From positions 1 to 48,399 of the forward strand of contig NZ_ADFP01000123.1 in the NCBI RefSeq assembly GCF_000177335.1: a DNA stretch of 48,399 nt, read 5' to 3'. The notes below the pieces were generated by a model. It searched no databases. It saw only the letters and a program-made list of their open reading frames with translations, and was not told the DNA's origin. The DNA is from Pyramidobacter piscolens W5455. Lineage in GTDB: Bacteria > Synergistota > Synergistia > Synergistales > Dethiosulfovibrionaceae. A program made the translations under genes and the position numbers. Below are positions 16,329 through 25,398 of this stretch, one piece after another; positions within the stretch are counted from its first letter, which is position 1; the number at the start of each line of letters is the position of its first letter.

Positions 16329-16377
16329 AAAACTCGGGACGAAGCCTCCGCAGGATGACGGCTTCGTCCCGAGTTTT
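16329..16377 (+). terminator. fprA terminator
   Basis: An 18-bp stem (16329-16346 with 16360-16377), AAAACTCGGGACGAAGCC and its complement, followed by TT. Confidence 0.88.
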
Positions 16378-16540
16378 TGAGTCATTGCAAAACGCTTTGT
16401 TCGAGGTTGGGGTCACAGTCCTTTTCGTTCGTTGAGGAGCGTCTTTTACGCGAAAGGCGCGATATCTTGAAAAGGGGCGTTCTTTGCCGCGAGGGAAAAA
16501 TTTCTCGCCGTGGGAGCGTTCTCTCCGAGGAGATGAGAAA

Positions 16541-17212
16541 ATGTCGTACCACTCCGCAATTCCCCAGTCCGCCACCGAGGAAGTGACGCGTTATTTGCAT
16601 CGCCAGCTGCTGGTGAGAAAACGCTTCCAGCCCGGCTCGTTTATCCGCGAGAACGACGTGGCCACCGAACTCAACGTGAGCCGCTCGCCGGTGCGCGAAG
16701 CGCTGAAGGTCCTCGAGTCTTACGGCATCGTCAAAACTCTGCCGCGGCGCGGCGCCCTGGTGCTGCAGTATACGAACGCCGACGTGGGGGAAATCTACGA
16801 TGTGCGCGTACTGCTCGAGTCGAAAGTCTATTCCCGGATCGTGAAGAACCATCTGTTGAACGACGAACATTACAGGCATTTGATGAAGTGTATCGACGAT
16901 TATCGCGACATCCGCACGACCTTCGAGAAAAACCTTCAGGAAGGGCAGCTGGACTTCTTCGATCTGGAGTGCCGCTTCCACTTCTATATCCACGAGATCT
17001 CGGGACTGTCCTGGACTTCCGAGCTCCTGAAGAAAACTTATTCGCGCCTGTTCCAGTACATGATCCACAACGTCGGCCTCGAGGACTTGGACAGCATCCT
17101 CACGTTCCACACCAACATCGTGGAAAACCTGAGAAGCGGCGATTTGGCGGCGTTGGGAGAGAACCGTATCGAAAGCTACATGCTGGACAAAGCCTACCGC
17201 CCCGACAAGTGA
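16541..17212 (+). CDS. GntR-family transcriptional regulator, FCD (FadR-like) type
   Basis: 223 aa. An N-terminal winged helix (about 10-75) with PGSFIRENDVATELNVSR, SPVREALKVLESYGIV and PRRGALV, the GntR signature. The C-terminal FCD domain (about 85-215) is all-helical with FHFYIHEISG and HTNIVENLRSGD, which carry the metal- or ligand-binding histidines. FCD regulators usually sense small organic acids. It is next to the malate/citrate-type transporter, malic enzyme and lyase genes, so control of that block is likely (inference). GAGGAGATGAGAAA precedes the ATG at 16541, preferred over an upstream in-frame start. Confidence 0.9.
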   Translation: MSYHSAIPQSATEEVTRYLHRQLLVRKRFQPGSFIRENDVATELNVSRSPVREALKVLESYGIVKTLPRRGALVLQYTNADVGEIYDVRVLLESKVYSRIVKNHLLNDEHYRHLMKCIDDYRDIRTTFEKNLQEGQLDFFDLECRFHFYIHEISGLSWTSELLKKTYSRLFQYMIHNVGLEDLDSILTFHTNIVENLRSGDLAALGENRIESYMLDKAYRPDK

Positions 17213-17298
17213 ACCGATTCTCGACAGAAACGGAGTATGGTCAGCGCTCCGGGGAAGCTCAAGTTCTTAAATGAAGAAACAGGATGAAGTGTTTTGCC

Positions 17299-17330
17299 GA
17301 TCCTTCCGGGGGAATTCCTGCGGAAGGATC
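17299..17330 (+). terminator. Terminator of the GntR regulator
   Basis: GATCCTTCCG pairs with CGGAAGGATC (12-base loop), followed by TTTCGTTTTC. Confidence 0.8.
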
Positions 17331-17412
17331 TTTCGTTTTCGTTCGGTTGGCAAACCGCGCCGGCAGATCTAATACTAATTCTTGATAGAAAGTGTTAACA
17401 TAATTTTCCGGC

Positions 17413-17485
17413 CGCTGCGGGGGGCAGTCGCTCAGGACTGCTTCGACTGCTGCGCAGATCGCTTTGTGAATCTCCCCCCGCAGCG
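17413..17485 (-). ncRNA. Structured element downstream of the 2HCT transporter
   Basis: An outer 12-bp stem (CGCTGCGGGGGG 17413-17424 with CCCCCCGCAGCG 17474-17485) encloses a second 7-bp stem (GCAGTCG with CGACTGC, 17424-17430 and 17444-17450). It begins about 35 bases after the transporter stop on the minus strand. It could be an elaborate terminator (an AAAATTAT follows) or a small RNA derived from the 3' UTR. The rest of the 308-base gap 17213-17519 holds only the regulator terminator. Confidence 0.45.
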
Positions 17486-17519
17486 CCCTCGTATTCGGCT
17501 TTTTGATCAACAAACAGTA

Positions 17520-18818
17520 TTAGATGATCTGCAGCAGCACGCTGGCGAGGATCAGCATGAAGGCGCCGCCGATGCGGGAGGAAATTTGCGCGAAGGGCAT
17601 CAGTTCCATGCGGTTGGCTGCGGAAAGAACGGCCACGTCGCCCGTGCCGCCCATGTTGGCCATGCAGAGGCCGGCGGTGATGGCCGACTCGACGGGATAG
17701 AAGCCGACGAGGCGTCCGACCAGAGCCGAACCGATGATGGCGCCGAGCACCGTCACGCCGACGAGCAGCAGATACTGTCCGGAGAAGGCGGAAACGATTT
17801 GGCCGAGATCGGTGTAGGCCACGCCGATGCCGACGAGGAGCGTCGCCGTCAGATTCTTCATGATGAACTGGAACCACTGGTAGCAACAGATCTCGTAGTA
17901 CTGGGGGAGAATGCCCAGCGCCTTGACGACGGCGACGGAGATGATCATCCAGGCGTAGCTGTGGATCTTGGGAATGAAGAAAGCGATGATGCGTCCCCAG
18001 GCGAAAAATGCCGTCGCCAGCAGCAGGCCGACGCCCATGACTGTCAGGCTGACGGCATCGCGCTTTTTGAGGAATTCTTCGTCGGCTTTGATGGTGTCGT
18101 CGGCCCCCTTGGCGATCAGCAGGTCGCCGTTGCCGGTGAGGCTGGGGAAGGTCTTGCCGAGTTTGCTCAGCAGTCCGCCGGCGACGATCGCCATGGCGTT
18201 GCCGAGGGCGACGGCGGGGATCATGATGTTGATGATGTCCTCGGGTTTCTGCGCCAGCGTTTCGCCGAAGATCTTCGACAGCGGTACGGCGCCGGCGCCC
18301 ATGCCGCCGCCCATGATCGGCACGGCGATGTAAAGGATGGCCTGCTTGGCGCCGTAACCGGTCAGTTCGCCGACGAGGCCGGCGAGACCAAGCGCCACGA
18401 CGACGCCGCCGACGATGGCGGGCAGGTAGCGGATGGCGGCGCGGATCAGCAGATCGCGGTTCATGCCGAGGATCGAGCCGCAGATCAGCGCGGCGATGTA
18501 GAAGTCAAGAAAGCCCTCGCCCTTCATGAAGTTGGTGACGATCTTGACGGTCGCGTCGGGAATGAGATGATAGTAACAGAGTGCCGCCATGCCGAAAATG
18601 ATGACGATGGCGCCGCCGCCGAGGTAGGTATTGACGATCGGGCAACGGTTGCCGATCTCGTTGAGAACGGCGCCGACGACGATCATGAACGGAAAGGCGC
18701 CGATCATGCCTTTGGGCAGCACGCCCATATACGTCGCCACAAGGACGATGGCCGCGAAGACGGCGAAGATCTGCCAGGGCATGTTGAACAGCCTGAGGCT
18801 TTTGCTTTCTTCAGACAT
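17520..18818 (-). CDS. 2-hydroxycarboxylate transporter (CitS/MaeN/CimH-type)
   Basis: 432 aa, integral membrane, with about 11 hydrophobic spans. The two re-entrant loop motifs of the 2HCT family are visible: [13 protein letters not shown] in the first half and [18 protein letters not shown] in the second. The family carries citrate, malate or lactate with sodium or protons, or exchanges substrate for product. The gene lies 100 bases downstream of malic enzyme on the same strand, so malate uptake coupled to its decarboxylation is the likely job. GGAGG is about 9 bases before ATG. Confidence 0.93.
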   Translation of the reverse strand: MSEESKSLRLFNMPWQIFAVFAAIVLVATYMGVLPKGMIGAFPFMIVVGAVLNEIGNRCPIVNTYLGGGAIVIIFGMAALCYYHLIPDATVKIVTNFMKGEGFLDFYIAALICGSILGMNRDLLIRAAIRYLPAIVGGVVVALGLAGLVGELTGYGAKQAILYIAVPIMGGGMGAGAVPLSKIFGETLAQKPEDIINIMIPAVALGNAMAIVAGGLLSKLGKTFPSLTGNGDLLIAKGADDTIKADEEFLKKRDAVSLTVMGVGLLLATAFFAWGRIIAFFIPKIHSYAWMIISVAVVKALGILPQYYEICCYQWFQFIMKNLTATLLVGIGVAYTDLGQIVSAFSGQYLLLVGVTVLGAIIGSALVGRLVGFYPVESAITAGLCMANMGGTGDVAVLSAANRMELMPFAQISSRIGGAFMLILASVLLQII

Positions 18819-18918
18819 TTGTGGAATTCCTCCTCAGAACGGAAAATTTTTCGCGGCGCGGCGTCCGCTCGGCTCGAGCGACGCCGCGCCGGTACAGCCA
18901 TAGGGGATGGAAAAGTTT

Positions 18919-20097
18919 TTACAGCCGCGCCACGCCGGTCTTGCGGGCAGCGTCGGCCACGGCTTTCGCCACTGCGGGCACGACGCGCTTGTCGAACGAG
19001 TCGGCGATGATATGGTCGGGCGTCAGCTCGGCGTCGGGGATCAGCGCGGCCAGCGCATAAGCGGCGGCCAGCTGCATCTCGTCGTTGATCTGTGTGGCGC
19101 GGCAGTCGAGCGCGCCGCGGAAGATGCCGGGGAAGCCGAGGCAGTTGTTGACCTGGTTGGGGAAGTCGGAGCGCCCGGTGCCGACGACCATCGCGCCGGC
19201 GGCCTTGGCTTCGTCGGGGAAGATTTCGGGCACGGGATTGGCCATGGCGAAGATGATCGCCTTGGACGCCATGGTCTTCACCATCTCGGGCTTGAGCGCG
19301 CCGCCGACGGAGGTGCCGAGGAAAATGTCGGCTCTTTTGATGACGTCGGCCAGCCGGCCTTTTTCGTGATTCGGATTGGTGATCTTGGCGAGCGCGAGCT
19401 TGGCGGGGGCGAGGTCCATGTCGTCGGAGAGCGCGCCCTTGCTGTCGAGGGCGATGATGTTCTTCGCCCCGGCCAGCGTCAGCATCTTGCTGATGGCCGT
19501 GCCGGCCGCTCCGGCGCCGTTGAGGACGATTTTCACGTCGGCGATCTTCTTGCCCACGACTTTGAGCGCGTTGATCACGGCGCTGAGCAGGATCACGGCG
19601 GTGCCGTGCTGGTCGTCGTGGAACACGGGAATGTCGCAGACGGCCTTGAGCCGGTCCTCGATCTCGAAGCAGCGGGGCGCGGCGATGTCTTCGAGATTGA
19701 TGCCGCCGAGCGTGGCGGTGATGTTTTTGACGATGCCGATGATCTCTTCCGTGTCCTGCGTCTCGATGCAGATGGGGATCGCGTCGATGCCGGCGAAGTT
19801 CTTGAAGAGACAGCATTTGCCCTCCATCACGGGGATGGCCGCCTTGGCGCCGATGTTGCCGAGGCCGAGCACGGCGCTGCCGTCGCTGATGACGGCGACG
19901 ACGTTGCTCTTGGACGTGTAGGTGTAGACTTCCTCCGGCTTCTTGTTGATGACGCGGCAGGGTTCGGCGACGCCGGGCGTGTAGGCGACGGCCAGCTCCT
20001 GCATGTTGGTGACAGGCATCTTGCTGACCATGGCGAACTTGCCCACGGTCTCCTTGTGGCGTTCCAGCGCGATTTCGTAAATTGTCTTTTCTGTCAT
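18919..20097 (-). CDS. NAD(P)-dependent malic enzyme (short bacterial type)
   Basis: 392 aa, cytoplasmic. It converts malate to pyruvate and CO2 with reduction of NAD(P). Seen: the [11 protein letters not shown] catalytic segment, [22 protein letters not shown] metal-binding region, [12 protein letters not shown] dinucleotide loop, and [12 protein letters not shown]. Length matches the compact malic enzymes without the phosphotransacetylase domain. Upstream, AGGAGG lies just before ATG, and a TATAAT (20162-20167 on the opposite strand) is in the divergent gap with citD. Transcribed with the 2HCT transporter. Confidence 0.95.
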   Translation of the reverse strand: MTEKTIYEIALERHKETVGKFAMVSKMPVTNMQELAVAYTPGVAEPCRVINKKPEEVYTYTSKSNVVAVISDGSAVLGLGNIGAKAAIPVMEGKCCLFKNFAGIDAIPICIETQDTEEIIGIVKNITATLGGINLEDIAAPRCFEIEDRLKAVCDIPVFHDDQHGTAVILLSAVINALKVVGKKIADVKIVLNGAGAAGTAISKMLTLAGAKNIIALDSKGALSDDMDLAPAKLALAKITNPNHEKGRLADVIKRADIFLGTSVGGALKPEMVKTMASKAIIFAMANPVPEIFPDEAKAAGAMVVGTGRSDFPNQVNNCLGFPGIFRGALDCRATQINDEMQLAAAYALAALIPDAELTPDHIIADSFDKRVVPAVAKAVADAARKTGVARL

Positions 20098-20134
20098 CGA
20101 TAACTCCTCCTTTTGAGTGTGGAGCGGAGATTGC

Positions 20135-20231
20135 TGTAAACGAAACGTTGTAATTTTTTCTATTATACATGAAACTCTTCGGAAATGCCGTATTTTTATT
20201 TTTTAACGACTGACGAAAAATATTGTTTACA
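20135..20231. promoter_or_regulatory. Divergent control region with mirrored TGTAAAC/GTTTACA elements
   Basis: In the 226-base gap between malic enzyme (-) and citD (+), TGTAAAC at 20135-20141 is mirrored by GTTTACA at 20225-20231. Each lies beside one of the two promoters. They could be half-sites for the nearby GntR regulator, but this rests only on position and symmetry. Confidence 0.35.
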
Positions 20232-20253
20232 GACGGAATGGCCGTGCTAGAAT
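20226..20253 (+). promoter_or_regulatory. Promoter of the lyase-hydratase operon
   Basis: TTTACA, a 16-base spacer and TAGAAT, about 70 bases before the citD start. The -35 overlaps the GTTTACA element. Confidence 0.6.
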
Positions 20254-20323
20254 AAAAACGATTCAGATGATCTATCGGCGCCTAAGAAAGGCGATTTCGT
20301 CCTTTGACAGGGAGGGATTCCAT

Positions 20324-20596
20324 TTGGAGATCAGGAGAAAAGCCGTCGCCGACACGCTCGAGTCGAGCGACGTTCTCGTGGAGATCGAACCGGGGCGCGG
20401 CGTGACCGTCGAGCTGGAATCGGTCGTAACGGAGCAGTTCGGCGCGGCGATCGAGGAAACCGTCCGCAGGGTGCTGAAGGAATTCGCGGTGGAGGACGCC
20501 TCGCTGCGCGTCGTCGATCGCGGCGCGCTCGACTGCACGATCCGCGCCCGAATGGAGACCGCGATCAAGCGCGCGGCGGAAGGGGAGGAAAAATAA
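20324..20596 (+). CDS. citD: Citrate-lyase-type acyl carrier protein (gamma subunit)
   Basis: 90 aa. The start TTG at 20324 is preferred because GGGAGGG lies 7 bases upstream and the protein then begins MEIRRKAVADTLESSD like other CitD; the open frame extends upstream without a ribosome site. Ser14 in LESSDVLV is the attachment site of the phosphoribosyl-dephospho-CoA group. The acyl carrier holds the acetyl group during the lyase cycle. It abuts citE with no gap (stop TAA then ATG). The same fold serves citrate lyase and citramalate lyase. Confidence 0.9.
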   Translation: MEIRRKAVADTLESSDVLVEIEPGRGVTVELESVVTEQFGAAIEETVRRVLKEFAVEDASLRVVDRGALDCTIRARMETAIKRAAEGEEK

Positions 20597-21475
20597 ATGC
20601 GCCGTTCCATGCTGTTCCTGCCGGGCAACACGCCCAACATCATCGTCAACGGCGACGCGCTCGGCGCCGACAACGTCATCCTCGACCTCGAAGACGCCGT
20701 CGCGCCGGACCAGAAAGACGCCGCTCGCATCCTCGTGCGCAACGCCGTCAAGACGCTCGGCTTCGAGAGCGTCGAGCTGACAGTGCGCATCAACTCGCTC
20801 GACACTCCCTACTGGCGGGCCGACCTCGACGAGATCGTGCCGCTGCGTCCCGACCTGATCATGCCCACCAAAGTCGGCGGCGCCGAAGACGTGCTGACGC
20901 TCGACGCCTACATGGCCGAGGTGGAAAAGAAAAACGGCCTTCCCGCCGGGACCGTGAAGCTGATCCCGCTGATCGAAACGGCGCGCGGGCTGGAAAACGC
21001 CTACGCCATCGCCGGCGCTTCGCCGCGCGTGGCGGCGATCTTCCTCGGCGCCGAAGACCTGACCGCCGACCTGCGCTGCCCCCGCACCAAGGAAGGCGCG
21101 GAGATCTTCTACGCGCGCAGCCGCATGGTGTCGGCCGCCCGCGCCGCCGGGATCGACGTCTACGACACGCCGTTCACCGACGTCAACGACGACGAGGGGA
21201 TCGTCAGGGACGCTCGGTTGGCGCGCAGCCTGGGCTTCAGCGGCAAGGCCGTGATCTCGCCGCGCCACGTGCGCGCCGTCAACGAGGCCTTCAGTCCGAC
21301 GCAGAAGGAGGTCGACTACGCCCGCGAAGTGCTGGCCGCCATCCGCCAGGCCAAGGAACAGGGGCGCGGCGCGATCTCGCTTTACGGCAAGATGATCGAC
21401 AAACCGATCGTCGCGCGCGCCGAGCAGACTATCGCCATGGCCGAGGCCATCGCCAAAGGAGGGCGCGAAGAATGA
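20597..21475 (+). CDS. citE: Citrate/citramalate lyase beta subunit
   Basis: 292 aa, TIM-barrel lyase subunit that splits the acyl-ACP thioester to acetyl-ACP and a 2-oxo acid. Motifs: RRSMLFLPGN, DNVILDLEDAV (metal-binding acidic residues), PTKVGG, IPLIETARG, FLGAEDLTADL and GKAVISPRHV. It overlaps citF by 4 bases. Sequence alone does not tell citrate (giving oxaloacetate) from citramalate (giving pyruvate). Confidence 0.93.
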   Translation: MRRSMLFLPGNTPNIIVNGDALGADNVILDLEDAVAPDQKDAARILVRNAVKTLGFESVELTVRINSLDTPYWRADLDEIVPLRPDLIMPTKVGGAEDVLTLDAYMAEVEKKNGLPAGTVKLIPLIETARGLENAYAIAGASPRVAAIFLGAEDLTADLRCPRTKEGAEIFYARSRMVSAARAAGIDVYDTPFTDVNDDEGIVRDARLARSLGFSGKAVISPRHVRAVNEAFSPTQKEVDYAREVLAAIRQAKEQGRGAISLYGKMIDKPIVARAEQTIAMAEAIAKGGREE

Positions 21476-22881
21476 AAGACAGCAAAGTCATCGCCACGCT
21501 GAAAGACGCCGTCCTCCGTTCCGGGCTGAAAAACGGCATGAGGATTTCTTTCCATCACCACCTGCGCGACGGCGACGGCGTGATGAACATGGTTCTGGGC
21601 GAGCTGGCCGCCATGGGCTACCGCGATCTGACGGTCAACAGCAGCTCCGTGTTCGACGTGCAGAGTCCCATTATCGACCACGTTAAAAGCGGCGTCGTCG
21701 GCCGCATCGAAACCAACTACATGGGGGCCAAAGTGGGGCGCTTCATCTCCGCAGGCGGCATGAAGGAACCGGTCGTTTTCCGCTCGCACGGCGGACGCCC
21801 GAGCGCCGTCGAAAACGGCGTCACGCCGATCGACGTGGCGTTCGTCGCCGCGCCCACGGCCGACCCCATGGGCAACGCCACGGGAAAAATCGGCAAAAGC
21901 GCCTGCGGCTCGCTCGGCTATGCTGAAGCCGACGCGCGCTGCGCCAAGCGTACGATCGTCGTCACCGACAACCTCGTCCCGTATCCGCTCGAGGACGCCA
22001 TGATTCAGGAACAGTGGGTCGACGGCGTCGTCGCCGTGGACAGCATCGGCGATCCGCAGGGCATCGTCTCCGGCACCACGCGCATCACCCGCGATCCCGT
22101 CGGCCTTGTCATGGCGCGCACCACCGTCGACGTGATCCGCGCCTCCGGGCTGCTCAGGGACGGTTTTTCGTTCCAGACCGGCGCGGGCGGCGCTTCTCTG
22201 GCCGCGGCCAAGTTCCTCAAAGACGTCATGCTGGCCGAAAAGATCCAGGGCAGCTACGCCCTCGGCGGCGTCACCAGCGCCATCGTCGACATGCTGAACG
22301 CCGGCTGCTTTCGCTCGATCATGGACGTGCAGTGCTTCGACCTCGGCGCGGTGGCCTCGATCCGCGACAATCCGCGTCACGTGGAGATCTCGGCGACGCG
22401 CTACGCCTCGCCGACGTCCAAGTCATGCTGCGTCGACAGCCTCGACGCGGCCATCCTCGGCGCGACGGAAATCGACACCGACTTCAACGTCAACGTGCAC
22501 ACCGATTCCAACGGTTTCATCATGGGCGGCAGCGGCGGCCACAGCGACGTCGCCGCCGGCGCAAAACTGTGCATCATCGTCGCGCCGCTGATCCGCGCGC
22601 GTCTGCCCATCGTCACCGACCGCGTCACTACGATCTCCACGCCGGGGCGCACGGTCGACGTGCTCGTCACGCAGAAAGGCGTGGCAGTCAATCCGGCCCG
22701 CGCGGCCCTGCGCGATCGTCTTGCCGAAGCGGGCGTCAAAGTCGTGGACATCCACGACCTCAAAGCCGCGGCCGAGAAGCTGACCGGCGCGCCCCGCCGC
22801 CCCGCGCGCGGGACCCGCGAGGTGGCGAAGGTCGTGTACCGCGACGAAACTCAGATCGACAGCATCAAGAGCGTGAAATAA
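21472..22881 (+). CDS. citF: Citrate/citramalate lyase alpha subunit (CoA/ACP transferase)
   Basis: 469 aa, somewhat shorter than typical CitF (about 500). It exchanges the acetyl group on the carrier protein for the substrate acid. Seen: FHHHLRDGDGVMNMV, the SSVFDVQSPIIDHVKSG block, FRSHGGRPSAVENG, SFQTGAGGASLAA and GGSGGHSDVAAGAKL. ATG overlaps the citE stop, a sign of coupling. No citC, citX or citG, which activate the carrier, lie in this window. Confidence 0.93.
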   Translation: MKDSKVIATLKDAVLRSGLKNGMRISFHHHLRDGDGVMNMVLGELAAMGYRDLTVNSSSVFDVQSPIIDHVKSGVVGRIETNYMGAKVGRFISAGGMKEPVVFRSHGGRPSAVENGVTPIDVAFVAAPTADPMGNATGKIGKSACGSLGYAEADARCAKRTIVVTDNLVPYPLEDAMIQEQWVDGVVAVDSIGDPQGIVSGTTRITRDPVGLVMARTTVDVIRASGLLRDGFSFQTGAGGASLAAAKFLKDVMLAEKIQGSYALGGVTSAIVDMLNAGCFRSIMDVQCFDLGAVASIRDNPRHVEISATRYASPTSKSCCVDSLDAAILGATEIDTDFNVNVHTDSNGFIMGGSGGHSDVAAGAKLCIIVAPLIRARLPIVTDRVTTISTPGRTVDVLVTQKGVAVNPARAALRDRLAEAGVKVVDIHDLKAAAEKLTGAPRRPARGTREVAKVVYRDETQIDSIKSVK

Positions 22882-22952
22882 TTTTGCGCGGGGCAATCCT
22901 TTTGCCGGAGCGGTCCCGCATTGGCGAAAACGCCGAAGGGGGAGATGGCAAG

Positions 22953-24203
22953 ATGCATGCCACGGAAAAAATCCTCGCCGCCCACGCCGGACGCGCGTCC
23001 GTCGCGGCAGGCGAGATCGTCAACTGCACGGTCGACGTGGCCGGGATCAACGACCTGTATCTGCAGACCGTGCGCTCGTTTTTCGAGATCGGCGGCGTCA
23101 CAGTCCATTCGCCGCAGAACGTGGTGATGTTCCTCGACCACTACGCGCCGGCCTCGTCGATCCAGCAGGCCGACAACCAAAAACAGTTCCGCGAATTCTG
23201 CGACGCGCAGAACATCGCCAACCTCATGGACGTGAACGAAGGCGTCTGCCACCAGATCTGCGTGGACAAGGGATTTTCGCGCCCCGGGCGCCTGATGGTG
23301 ATCACCGACTCGCACACCACCACTCACGGCGCGCTGGGGGCGTTCGGGACCGGCGTCGGTGCCACCGACATGGCCGCGATCCTGATCTCCGGGCAGCTGT
23401 GGTTCCGCGTGCCCGAAGTGATAAAAATCGTCCTCGACGGTGCGCCGCGCAAAGGCGTGTTCGCCAAGGACGCGATTTTGCACGTCATCGGCGCGCTCGG
23501 AGCGGATTACGGCGTGTACAAGGTGATCGAGTTCTGCGGCGAAGCGGTCGCGGACATGCCGCTGTCGGAACGGCTGACGTTGTGCAACATGACCACCGAG
23601 ATCGGCGCCAAGACGGCGTGGATCCAACCGGACGAAATCACCTTCGCCCACATGGAACGTCTCGGCGTCGGCGACTACGTTGTGTACGAGACCGACCCCG
23701 ATTACCGCTACGCGGCGGAGCATCGTTTCGACCTCGGCGCGCTCGAGTCGCAGATCGCCGAGCCTGACAGCGTCGACAACGTGCATCCGATTTCGCACGG
23801 CGCCGGCACGAAGATCCAGCAGGCGTTCCTCGGCACCTGCACGGGCGGCCGCTTCGAAGACCTGGAAATCGCCGCGCGCATCGTCAAGGGACGGAAAGTG
23901 CCGCGCGGCACGCGCTTCGTCGTCGTGCCGGCCAGCCGCAAAACGCTGCTCGAAGCCGTCAAAAGCGGCGTCATGGAGACGCTCGTCGAAGCGGGCGCCA
24001 CGTTCGTCACGCCCGGCTGCGCCGCCTGCCTGGGCACGCACGAGGGCATGCTCGCGGCGGGCGAGAACTGCATCAGCTCTTCCAGCCGCAACTTCCCCGG
24101 GCGCATGGGCAGCGCCGAGGCGCGCATCTACCTTGGCTCTCCCGCCGCTGTGGCGGCCGCGGCGATCGCCGGCGAGATCGTCGATCCCGCCGAATTCCTG
24201 TGA
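22953..24203 (+). CDS. LeuC/aconitase-family hydratase, large subunit
   Basis: 416 aa. Iron-sulphur hydro-lyase of the isopropylmalate isomerase/homoaconitase type. Cluster cysteines are visible in FLGTCTGGRFEDL and in TPGCAACLG; DSHTTTHGALGAFGTGVG is the active-site block. The start at 22953 is chosen for GGGGGAG upstream and because the frame before it is the shadow of citF. It is 71 bases after citF and 14 bases before the small subunit. No leucine genes are present. Placement directly after the lyase suggests the hydratase makes or uses the lyase substrate, for example mesaconate to citramalate. Confidence 0.9.
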   Translation: MHATEKILAAHAGRASVAAGEIVNCTVDVAGINDLYLQTVRSFFEIGGVTVHSPQNVVMFLDHYAPASSIQQADNQKQFREFCDAQNIANLMDVNEGVCHQICVDKGFSRPGRLMVITDSHTTTHGALGAFGTGVGATDMAAILISGQLWFRVPEVIKIVLDGAPRKGVFAKDAILHVIGALGADYGVYKVIEFCGEAVADMPLSERLTLCNMTTEIGAKTAWIQPDEITFAHMERLGVGDYVVYETDPDYRYAAEHRFDLGALESQIAEPDSVDNVHPISHGAGTKIQQAFLGTCTGGRFEDLEIAARIVKGRKVPRGTRFVVVPASRKTLLEAVKSGVMETLVEAGATFVTPGCAACLGTHEGMLAAGENCISSSSRNFPGRMGSAEARIYLGSPAAVAAAAIAGEIVDPAEFL

Positions 24204-24217
24204 TCAGGAGGCCTCCC

Positions 24218-24721
24218 ATGGAAAAAATCATTTCCGGCCGCGCCAGCGTCTTCGGCAGCAACATCGACACCGATCAGATCTATCCCGGACGCTTCCTCTC
24301 CGAGACCGATCCCGACGACGTGAAGCGCCACGCCATGGCCGGCGCCGACCCCGACTTTGCGGAAAACTTCCAGCCCGGCGGTCTGATCGTCGCCGGCACG
24401 AACTTCGGCTGCGGCTCGTCGCGCGAACACGCCGCCGTCGCCCTCAAGGCCGCCGGCGTCAGCGCCGTCGTCGCCGAATCCTTCGCGCGCATCTTCTTCC
24501 GCAACGGCGTCAACCTCGGCATTCCGCTCGTGACCTGTGCGGGCGTTTCCCAAAAAGTCAAAGACGGCGACCGCCTTGTGCTCGACCTTTCCCGCTCGCT
24601 CCTGAAAAACGAGACCAGTGGCGAGGAACTGCCCTGCGAACCCGTCGGCGATTACGCTTTGACGATCCTCGAAGCCGGCGGCATCAAGCTGCTGCTGAAA
24701 GAGCTCTACGGCCGGCGCTGA
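24218..24721 (+). CDS. LeuD/aconitase-family hydratase, small subunit
   Basis: 167 aa, swivel domain partner of the gene at 22953. Motifs: FGSNIDTDQIYPG, NFGCGSSREHAA and ESFARIFFRNGVN. The substrate-selecting loop after IYPG reads RFLSETDP; the leucine enzymes usually have YLRT at this point, so a different substrate is likely. AGGAGG is 6 bases before ATG 24218, preferred over an earlier in-frame start at 24200. Last gene of the operon; terminator at 24744. Confidence 0.9.
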   Translation: MEKIISGRASVFGSNIDTDQIYPGRFLSETDPDDVKRHAMAGADPDFAENFQPGGLIVAGTNFGCGSSREHAAVALKAAGVSAVVAESFARIFFRNGVNLGIPLVTCAGVSQKVKDGDRLVLDLSRSLLKNETSGEELPCEPVGDYALTILEAGGIKLLLKELYGRR

Positions 24722-24743
24722 AACGGGCGTTTGGGTACGAAAA

Positions 24744-24769
24744 AACCGGCCCCTGCGGCAGGGCCGGTT
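24744..24769. terminator. Bidirectional terminator between hydratase and PH-domain genes
   Basis: AACCGGCCCCTG, CGG, then CAGGGCCGGTT with one bulged base; A-run on the left side and CAATTTTTC on the right, so it serves both convergent genes. Confidence 0.85.
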
Positions 24770-24785
24770 CAATTTTTCGAAAAAA

Positions 24786-25199
24786 CTACTCGCCTTTGGC
24801 GAGGGCGATGTTTTTGGACACGGTGGAGATCATGCGGGCGATGTCGGTCTTGCGCACCCAGGAGATCACCACATCGTCGCCGGAGACGCCGGCGGTGCTG
24901 ATGCGGAGCCTGCCGAAGAAAAAGCCGCGCTCGCCGCGGATGGAGTTGATCTTGCCGTAGGGGAAAATGCGGTCGTCGCTGCCGTAAACGATGCCCGAAT
25001 CGAGCACCATGAAGCGGCGGTTGGTCGCCACGACGAGCACGGTGTTCTTCCTGCCGTCATAGCCGCTGGTCAGGAACTCGATCACTTCGCCTTCGTCGAG
25101 GATCTTGGGCAGGGCGCGGCGTTCTTTTGCGGTGAACCACTTGTGATAGGGGCCGATTTTACGCAGCTGCTCGCGAATGACTTCTTTCGATACTGGCAT
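24786..25199 (-). CDS. Bacterial PH-domain protein (bPH type)
   Basis: 137 aa, no signal peptide, cytoplasmic. It has an N-terminal helix (residues 1-30), then EVIEFLTSGYDGRKNTVLVV, ATNRRFMVLD, FPYGKINSIRGERGFFFGRL and a C-terminal helix. The TNRRxxxLDSG and IPxxxI-like pattern matches the short YvbH/bPH_3-type PH domains found in many bacteria. These have no defined biochemical role; some act at membranes. GGAGG 9 bases before ATG 25199 fixes the start. Upstream gene on the same strand is the alpha/beta hydrolase. Confidence 0.75.
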   Translation of the reverse strand: MPVSKEVIREQLRKIGPYHKWFTAKERRALPKILDEGEVIEFLTSGYDGRKNTVLVVATNRRFMVLDSGIVYGSDDRIFPYGKINSIRGERGFFFGRLRISTAGVSGDDVVISWVRKTDIARMISTVSKNIALAKGE

Positions 25200-25353
25200 G
25201 GGAAAATCCCTCCTGAAAATATACTGGATTGGATGACGAAGAAGATTCATTTTTTTGTTCAGGGCATGAAAATCCTTCGTAAAATTATACCCTCGATTTC
25301 GAAATTTGAGAACCTGCATCGCCTTTTTTCGAGAGGGAGGAAAGGGAAACGGG

Positions 25354-25398
25354 AACGCGGAGCCGACTGTCCGACGACGGCCGGCTCCGCGTTTTTTT
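25354..25398. terminator. Hairpin after the alpha/beta hydrolase
   Basis: AACGCGGAGCCG pairs with CGGCTCCGCGTT, followed by T-rich sequence on the plus strand. It touches the hydrolase stop codon, so it marks the end of that minus-strand gene, although the U-run is on the other side. Confidence 0.5.

Noticed and set aside
17259-17513. An 84-residue minus-strand ORF starting just after the 2HCT transporter.
   Set aside because: It starts at TTG without a ribosome site and its frame passes through the paired stems of the structured element and the regulator terminator.
22014-22952. N-terminal extension of the LeuC-like hydratase over the citF gene.
   Set aside because: The extension is an out-of-frame reading of citF rich in Arg and His; a ribosome site and normal start are at 22953.
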